Assembly: GCA_029550865.1 (NCBI GenBank)
Contig: JAKPGM010000046.1
Coordinates: 1-64,000 of the forward strand
DNA length: 64,000 nucleotides
Origin: Bacteroidota bacterium
GTDB taxonomy: Bacteria; Bacteroidota; Bacteroidia; Bacteroidales; DTGW01
Direction: 5' to 3'
Shown piece by piece: positions 58,306 through 64,000 of the stretch; the first letter of the stretch is position 1, and each line of letters begins with the position of its first letter. A program made the position numbers and the translations under genes. The notes beneath the pieces are model-generated. The model was not told the DNA's origin and searched no databases. It saw only the letters and a program-made list of their open reading frames with translations.

Positions 58306-59323
58306 ATCACCGTTTAAAAAAATATATATTGCTTTCTTGCTATTGCTTGTCATAATTGGCCTTGGTGTGACAGGTTTCATGTGGATTGAAAAATACAACT
58401 TTATTGAGGCATTTTTCATGACCATCATCACCATTGCCACTGTTGGCTTTACCGAAGTTCACCCCCTTTCCGAAACGGGAATGATTTTTACCTCATTTCT
58501 CATCATTGTAAGTTTTGGTATATTTGCCTATGTTGTTGCTGCATTTACTGAGTTTGTCGTTGAAGGTATATTTCAAAATTATTATCTTGGAAAAAAAATG
58601 CAAAAAAAGATTGATAAATTAAGCGATCACATCATTGTTTGCGGTTATGGACGTAATGGTTCTCAAGCTACAAAGGAACTGCTTGAACATGGAATTCCAG
58701 TAGTAGTCATAGAGCTTGATCCCAATAAAAAAGATGAGTTAATAGATTTTGAGAGGGCTTTTTTTATAGAAGGAGATGCTACGCACGACGAAGTGCTTTT
58801 GAAGGCAGGTATTGAAAGAGCCAGGGCAATTATTACCGTTTTGCCCAATGATGCCGAAAATGTTTTTCTGGTTTTAACAGCCCGTCAGCTTAATCCTAAA
58901 ATCTCTATCATCAGTAAGGCCAGTGACGATAGTGCTGAGATTAAGCTTCGTCGAGCGGGGGCGAATAGTGTAATTTTGCCCGATAAAATGAGTGGTCGAC
59001 GCATGGCGCGTATGGTGGCTAAACCCGATATCGTAGAGTTTATTGATATTCTCATGCAAACTACCCAGGGAAATGTGGTGCTCGATGAGGTGCCTCTTGA
59101 GCATATCACCGATTACTTTAATGGTCGTACCCTGCGCGAATTAGAGCAGTACAACGATACGGGTGCCCGTATTGTAGGCATTAAGCAGCAAGGCAAAACT
59201 ATTATCGTCAATCCCTTGCCCGAAATTACGCTATCCCCACGCGACAAGCTTTTTGTAATTGGTACTCATCGCCAAATCCAGCAACTCAAAGAATTGATTG
59301 CTAATCCTTATATCAAAGGGTAA
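58295..59323 (+). CDS. K+ channel with RCK (TrkA-N/TrkA-C) domains
   Basis: The 342-residue protein has two membrane helices (about 9-30 and 62-85) with a pore loop (about 40-57) between them, then a TrkA-N domain (HIIVCGYGRNGSQATKELLEHG, with VVVIELD) and a TrkA-C domain (about 250-335). The pore filter reads T-V-G-F-T-E, at 49-54, where classic channels have T-V-G-Y-G-D. The NAD-type binding loop is intact, so gating by nucleotide or Ca2+ is plausible. The start overlaps the DUF2851 gene end by 11 bases, so the two are coupled. Confidence 0.88.
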   Translation: MRFRSPFKKIYIAFLLLLVIIGLGVTGFMWIEKYNFIEAFFMTIITIATVGFTEVHPLSETGMIFTSFLIIVSFGIFAYVVAAFTEFVVEGIFQNYYLGKKMQKKIDKLSDHIIVCGYGRNGSQATKELLEHGIPVVVIELDPNKKDELIDFERAFFIEGDATHDEVLLKAGIERARAIITVLPNDAENVFLVLTARQLNPKISIISKASDDSAEIKLRRAGANSVILPDKMSGRRMARMVAKPDIVEFIDILMQTTQGNVVLDEVPLEHITDYFNGRTLRELEQYNDTGARIVGIKQQGKTIIVNPLPEITLSPRDKLFVIGTHRQIQQLKELIANPYIKG

Positions 59324-59490
59324 AAACATATTTTTTAATTGCCAACGTTTTATATTCTGTATGGTAGGCTTATTGTAAACCATTCTATCAAGGGCATTGT
59401 TGAGGTTATTTTATTGTAAGGTCAATTATGTTCTCTGCTTTGTAATTTAATAGTTTGGATTGTAAGTCTGCTATAAATTTAAAACTCATA

Positions 59491-59527
59491 AAAAAACAGG
59501 GAGCCATTCATTGGCTCCCTGTTTTTT
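59491..59527. terminator. Bidirectional terminator between K+ channel and PKD genes
   Basis: The arms aaaaaacagggagcca (59491-59506) and tggctccctgtttttt (59512-59527) make a 16-bp stem with a 5-base loop; A/T tracts on both ends suit termination in both directions between convergent genes. Confidence 0.95.
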
Positions 59528-59541
59528 TATCATTGAGATTT

Positions 59542-62500
59542 TTATTGTTTTACTACCAGACGTGTGTAATTGTAGCCACCGATCTGGATATGTAACAGGT
59601 AAGTGCCTGACTTGATGTGAGAAGTACTTAAATTGAGTGCTGCATTTCCCGGGCCAACAATTTCGCGACGCGATACGAGTAGGTTACGTCCCGTCAGGTC
59701 GTAGAGGCTGATACGTAGATTCGAGGATTTTTCAAGCGACAGCGAGATATTCAGCCAATCATCGAACGGCATGGGGTATACCTGCAGATTACTGCTCAGC
59801 ATCGAAGGATCTTCAATACCTGTAATGGTAACAACGGTGCAGGCAGTATCGGAAGCACCGGTTATTGGATCGCTAATGATGTAGCAAGCAGTGTATGTTC
59901 CGGGATTTGCATATACATGGGTGGGTGTGGTAGTGGTGGTATCTTCCGTACCATCGCCAAAGACCCATTTGATGCGTACATCATCTCCCAATCCAGCGCC
60001 AATAAAGTCGACAGGATAACCACCAGCTTTATTGGGTGACTTGTTGGATAGAGCTACAACAGCAGCCTTAATAGTACCAGGCATTCCTACATTGATAAGT
60101 TTATAGGCTGCGCTACGGCAGGTACTGCTGTTCGATATGTTAAGGTTCGTTAGATAGTACCCATTGGCGGCATAGGTATGCTCAACTTTTCGCCCGCTTG
60201 CCTGACCGTTATCGCCAAAGTTCCACTGGTAGCTGGTGGGGTTACCCAACGAACTTTCGACGAAACGTACCTTTCGGCCTGTTTCAATCATGAAATCATA
60301 GTCGGCTACGCAGGCATCACCAATAGCCACTTTTTCACACGTAATGTTGCTTATACCTGCAGCATTTACCACAGTTAGGCAAACATTGTAAACACCTGGT
60401 TTATTGTATATTACGTTCGGATTGGGCTGGTCTGAAGTAGCACCATTACCAAAATTCCATAAGTATTTGACAATATCTCCATTCGAAAGATCGTAGAAAT
60501 AAACCTGATTGCCAGGGGCTACCCGATAGGTAAAGATAGCCTCACAGTCGGACGATTGCCCTACGGTTACATATTCTTCGTGCGAGTCGACACAGCCAGA
60601 AGCATTAGAGATGGATAAGCTAATTTTGTAAATGCCGGGGGCACTGAAGGAATAGCTTGGATGTTCATTGCTCGAATAGCCACCATCGCTGAAGAACCAG
60701 TGATACTGGTCGGCATTCTGCGATAGATTTTGTAAATGAACGGTATGGGTAGCCGTATCGACATAATAGTTAAATAAGGCTTTGCATGGACGAGAGATGT
60801 ATACATATTTTTCGGCATAATCGTAACAGCCCGTATTGGGATTATACACAATCAGGCTGATGCGGTATTTGCCATCTTTGGGATACGTTTTTGTCGATGG
60901 ATTTGTGTTGCTGCTGTAGGTGCCATCGCCAAAGTTCCAGAAATATACTGTTTCACCTTCATTAGCGGATAGGGAGGTGTTTGTAACAGTAACTTCGCCG
61001 GTCGAACTATTGGCAAAAACATTGAATTGAGCACTGCAATCGAGGTTGCCAGCTGTGATGACCTGTGCGTAACTACTGTTGCAACTTCCTGTTGAATTCG
61101 CTACAGTAAGTGTAACCTTGTATTTGCCTAACTTATCATATGTGTGCGTAGGACTTTTTGCAGTTGAGACATTGCCATCGCCAAAATCCCAATAAAACTT
61201 ATCGCCGGCATTGGAAAGGTTGGTAAAGGTAATTTCAAGCGGATTGCTTATATTTTTGCTTGCTATAAAGTTGGCTTTGATGATACAGGATGGGTTACCG
61301 ATGCTAATATCCTTACAGGTGGTATGTGTATTGCCCCAGCTATCTTTTACACTCAGGCACACGGTATAAATTCCATCGCTATTATATTGGTGGATTGGAT
61401 CTTTTACAGATGAAGTACTCCCATCGCCAAAGTCCCACTGGTAGCTGATAATACTCCCAATTGAGTTGTCAAAGAAAAGTATATTATTATTTGCCGCGGT
61501 ATCGAAGCTGAATGCTGCTACAAGTGGATTGCTGCCAACAATAACCCTGTCGGTATAGGTACTATTGCACAGCAGCGAACTGTCGGATCCATAAAATTCT
61601 GTAATAAGGGTAACTTTATAAACGCCGGCTTTAGGATATGTGTGGCTAATGGAACTGAAAATAGCATTTTCATATTGTTGACCATCACCAAAGTCTAATA
61701 CGTATCGTTTATGGTGAACAGGGCCATTATTGGGGCTATTTTCGGCATAGAGATACAAATTTACAGTTAAGGGTTGGTTGGGATCGTAGGAAGGATACCA
61801 TGAGAATGTGGTTAGACAGTCTTTGGTTTCAACATCACGCGAAATAACATTACAAACCTCGTTTCCTGTTTTTATAGTCAATACAGCTTTATAGGTAGTA
61901 TCCCTGCGTGGATAATTATGCAAAAAGTAAGTATTGTATGTAACAGTGTCGATGTCCCCATCACCATACGAGAGGATGAGCGTTTTGTTAGTAGTATCTG
62001 CAACTGTTACATAAAAATGTACAATAGTGTCGTTTGAAGAAACATTCAATTCTGCATAGCAGGGGTTTGTGGCCAATTGGGTTGTTGCATTGGTAAAGCA
62101 AAAATTGTATGTATCAATAGCCCACACCTGTGCGCTGTAAAGAGTGTTATTTAAAAGTGTGAACTCAAGCGTATTGCTTGTAGTATCGATCTTTTGAGTT
62201 CCATACGGGGTATAAATATTCCATGAATAGAAATTAGCATTGGGGTGAACTGTTGTAAATTTATATCTGTTGTTGCCAAGTGTATCTATATCGATACTTG
62301 CGTCACAGCCAAAATTGCTACAATTGCCTGAAATTACGATGGGTACATATTCGGTTCGTTCACAAAATTCTTTTATATAGGTAACCCGTAAAGTGTCGAA
62401 TCCTACGTTGCTGAAGCTATATGATGTGTCTTTAGTACCACTAAATTGAAAAGAGTCTATTCTATTACTCCCTAATTTATCCTCCAGTACAACGGTTACA

Positions 62501-62943
62501 CTATCAGGGTAACTGCTAAATTTTAATTCAATGGTTTTACCAAAGTCAAAACCACAAGCAACTTCATTATTTTGGTATGTATAGGCATTGCAGCCAAGAT
62601 CAAGGGTTTTAGAGTAATAAGCATAGCAACCATTTTGATATGTATAATTAATATAAAAGTAAAAAATAAAAGATTCATTCTCGTAATTTACAGAGTCACT
62701 CACGGTACTATTTGAAGAGATCTCATAATATTTTGGTTCATTAAAAAGACTTCCATAAAGGGTAACAGTAACCGCACTATCACTGTGAATGCTGTAGTAC
62801 ACGGTTTTACTGGTTTTGTTCACGCTGTCGATAACAAAACTTCTTGTTGAGTTGTCGGGGCAACTCTGGCTCCACAACGCTGATGTTGTCATTACCATCG
62901 TGAGTAACAACAATAGCCGTTTTAGGTTTTTGCTCGTTCTCAT
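59542..62943 (-). CDS. PKD-repeat surface protein with T9SS type A sorting domain
   Basis: The 1133-residue protein has a signal peptide (about 1-26), an N-terminal region with Cys pairs, about nine PKD or PKD-like repeats (signatures YQWDFGDGSTSS, YWDFGDGNVST, YFWNFGDGTYSS, YLWNFGNGATS, YQWNFGDNGQAS and others, about 320-1030) and a C-terminal sorting domain of about 80 residues (LQVYPMPFDDWLNISLSL, GTYLLHIQIGGYNYTRLVVK). Such proteins are exported by the type IX system and attached to the cell surface or released. No enzymatic domain is visible, so an adhesin or scaffold is likely. It is leftward and alone. Confidence 0.93.
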   Translation of the reverse strand: MRTSKNLKRLLLLLTMVMTTSALWSQSCPDNSTRSFVIDSVNKTSKTVYYSIHSDSAVTVTLYGSLFNEPKYYEISSNSTVSDSVNYENESFIFYFYINYTYQNGCYAYYSKTLDLGCNAYTYQNNEVACGFDFGKTIELKFSSYPDSVTVVLEDKLGSNRIDSFQFSGTKDTSYSFSNVGFDTLRVTYIKEFCERTEYVPIVISGNCSNFGCDASIDIDTLGNNRYKFTTVHPNANFYSWNIYTPYGTQKIDTTSNTLEFTLLNNTLYSAQVWAIDTYNFCFTNATTQLATNPCYAELNVSSNDTIVHFYVTVADTTNKTLILSYGDGDIDTVTYNTYFLHNYPRRDTTYKAVLTIKTGNEVCNVISRDVETKDCLTTFSWYPSYDPNQPLTVNLYLYAENSPNNGPVHHKRYVLDFGDGQQYENAIFSSISHTYPKAGVYKVTLITEFYGSDSSLLCNSTYTDRVIVGSNPLVAAFSFDTAANNNILFFDNSIGSIISYQWDFGDGSTSSVKDPIHQYNSDGIYTVCLSVKDSWGNTHTTCKDISIGNPSCIIKANFIASKNISNPLEITFTNLSNAGDKFYWDFGDGNVSTAKSPTHTYDKLGKYKVTLTVANSTGSCNSSYAQVITAGNLDCSAQFNVFANSSTGEVTVTNTSLSANEGETVYFWNFGDGTYSSNTNPSTKTYPKDGKYRISLIVYNPNTGCYDYAEKYVYISRPCKALFNYYVDTATHTVHLQNLSQNADQYHWFFSDGGYSSNEHPSYSFSAPGIYKISLSISNASGCVDSHEEYVTVGQSSDCEAIFTYRVAPGNQVYFYDLSNGDIVKYLWNFGNGATSDQPNPNVIYNKPGVYNVCLTVVNAAGISNITCEKVAIGDACVADYDFMIETGRKVRFVESSLGNPTSYQWNFGDNGQASGRKVEHTYAANGYYLTNLNISNSSTCRSAAYKLINVGMPGTIKAAVVALSNKSPNKAGGYPVDFIGAGLGDDVRIKWVFGDGTEDTTTTTPTHVYANPGTYTACYIISDPITGASDTACTVVTITGIEDPSMLSSNLQVYPMPFDDWLNISLSLEKSSNLRISLYDLTGRNLLVSRREIVGPGNAALNLSTSHIKSGTYLLHIQIGGYNYTRLVVKQ

Positions 62944-63212
62944 GGTCTTAAAGTTTTGGTTTTACTGGAGTAACTGATTGTATATAAAGATTATCAATTT
63001 TTTAACAAATAAAGACCAAAAATGTTTTTCTCCATCGCTACTTTTTTTTTCGGGACTTAAAAGGGGGTTGAAAAGGGTAAGTTGAACAAAATATTATTTT
63101 TGTTACAATAATTTCATAGATTTGTCATGAAATAAGGCAGGCTTTTTTGCGTTATGAAGGGTTAATTATTGGCGAAATAGATTTTCGTCGTCAATTGTTA
63201 AATTTATTTCGG
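62944..63212. other. Divergent intergenic region
   Basis: This stretch separates the leftward PKD gene from the rightward PorE-like gene and should hold both promoters. TAGATTTG at 63117-63124 and TAAATTTA at 63199-63206 resemble -7 boxes on the plus strand, but neither has a TTTG at proper spacing. Confidence 0.3.
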
Positions 63213-64000
63213 ATGAGACATTACAGACCAACAGTTATTACCTTGTTCCTGGCCATGTTTCCGCTCTGGATGTTGGGACAGGGGGGTAAGCTCAAAAAAG
63301 CAAACGATTCGTATGCTGCAGGCGAGTGGCTTAAGGCCATTGAGCAATATCGCGATGCTTACGAAGTGGTAGAGGACAAGAATAAAAAAACAGAAATAAT
63401 TTTTTACATAGCAGAGTGTTACCGGCATTTACAGGATCCGGTGCATGCCGAGTTGTGGTACAAGAAAACCATTACCCGCGAGTATCAGAATCCAGTGATA
63501 TATCTATACTATGCCGATGCCTTGCGGGCACAGGGTAAATACAAGGAAGCTGAGCCTATGTATCGTCGATACAAGGAATTGGTGCCCGACGATCCCCGTG
63601 GTGAAAATGGAATACAGTCGTGCCAGATTGCTCAAAAATGGGTAGATAATCCTAATGGCTATATCGTCGAAAATCTTAAAGACGTGAATTCACGAGCCAG
63701 TGATGTGTGTCCTACCTTTGGACGCAACGATTATATGGTATTGTATTTTGCTTCGAATCGTAATGGTTCGAAAGGCACAGTGCGAGAAGGTACGGGCGAA
63801 TTGCCATACGATATCTATATGAGCAAACTCGATAAGCAGGGCCGATGGAGTACCCCTGTTCCTATCAGCGGTGAAATTAACACTGAGTTTGAGGAGGGTA
63901 CCCCTTCGATTAACAGCAACTATACCGTAATGTATTATACCAGTTGTCGTCCTATTAAAGGGAAAAAGGCCAGTTCGCAGATTATGGTTGCTCAGCTATC
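63213..64000 (+). CDS. PorE/OmpA-like T9SS-associated protein, 5' part
   Basis: The gene starts at ATG 63213 and is open to the window edge (262 codons seen). It has a signal peptide (about 1-24, MRHYRPTVITLFLAMF then PLWMLGQG), TPR-like repeats (about 27-140: ANDSYAAGEWLKAIEQY, EIIFYIAECYRHL, LYYADALRAQGKYKEAEPMY) and the start of PD40-type beta-propeller blades (CPTFGRNDYMVLYFASNRNG, DIYMSKLDKQGRWSTPVPI, EEGTPSINSNYTVMYYTS). This order is that of PorE-type proteins, which continue with a carboxypeptidase-regulatory-like domain and an OmpA domain. It fits the T9SS genes elsewhere in the window. Confidence 0.85.
   Translation, partial: MRHYRPTVITLFLAMFPLWMLGQGGKLKKANDSYAAGEWLKAIEQYRDAYEVVEDKNKKTEIIFYIAECYRHLQDPVHAELWYKKTITREYQNPVIYLYYADALRAQGKYKEAEPMYRRYKELVPDDPRGENGIQSCQIAQKWVDNPNGYIVENLKDVNSRASDVCPTFGRNDYMVLYFASNRNGSKGTVREGTGELPYDIYMSKLDKQGRWSTPVPISGEINTEFEEGTPSINSNYTVMYYTSCRPIKGKKASSQIMVAQL

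Overview
The window is a gene-dense chromosomal segment of a Bacteroidota bacterium, most likely of the Bacteroidales/Marinilabiliales side. This rests on several signs: tandem FKBP lipoproteins of the GldI type next to a DHH phosphoesterase and ndk; a PorG-like (DUF6089) protein after nadK; a PKD-repeat protein with a type IX secretion (T9SS) C-terminal sorting domain; a PorE/OmpA-like TPR-PD40 protein at the right edge; and promoter boxes of the Bacteroidota type (TTTG, 19 bases, TAnnTTTG). No rRNA, tRNA, CRISPR array, prophage or insertion sequence was recognised.

Layout. 1-358 holds two full copies and one shortened copy of a nested-palindromic repeat. 457-2463 is a DUF3857/transglutaminase-fold gene broken by one in-frame stop. 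2854-6364 is a leftward DHH-FKBP-FKBP-FKBP operon, divergent from ndk (6560-6979). 7310-12231 carries ppk2, fabI, a CHY zinc-finger gene fused at its start to a repeat copy, dnaJ-grpE and a LiaF/LiaI-like membrane protein. 12236-15552 is a leftward set: engB, manA, a LysE exporter and an LD-carboxypeptidase. 15653-20065 reads rightward with metG, pdxA and galM. A trypsin-fold protein lacking catalytic residues follows (20155-20988), then ruvX-def. 22408-27141 is a leftward surface-glycan operon (lipoprotein, glycosyltransferase, polymerase, glycosyltransferase, mtgA). pdxJ and the CBS-nadK-porG operon diverge from a shared promoter region. 30762-34993 holds a GH94 cellobiose phosphorylase and recJ. 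35258-41755 carries a glutamine amidotransferase ending inside another repeat copy, metA-cinA, and a CLC transporter, DapB and antiporter set. 41815-48867 has yceI/hxlR (divergent), recG, etfB-etfA and an acyl-CoA dehydrogenase. 48962-55011 has an ABC permease, a SiaC-like protein, ligA and a two-component system. 55164-64000 has ilvC, a repeat-rich 0.8 kb gap, DUF2851, a K+ channel, the PKD/T9SS cargo protein and the edge-truncated PorE-like gene.

Most genes are housekeeping. The most unusual signal is a roughly 143-147 bp interspersed element with terminal and central inverted repeats, found at three loci. At one locus it supplies the start codon of a gene and at another the last codons and stop of a gene. 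Other points of interest are the trypsin-fold pseudoprotease, a K+ channel whose filter reads TVGFTE, a CLC protein with Val at the internal proton-glutamate position, a MetA predicted to use acetyl-CoA, an orphan SiaC-like protein ahead of ligA, and two back-to-back -7 boxes between pdxJ and the CBS gene. I did not find a clear multi-gene system that looks new; the repeat family is the best candidate for something undescribed.
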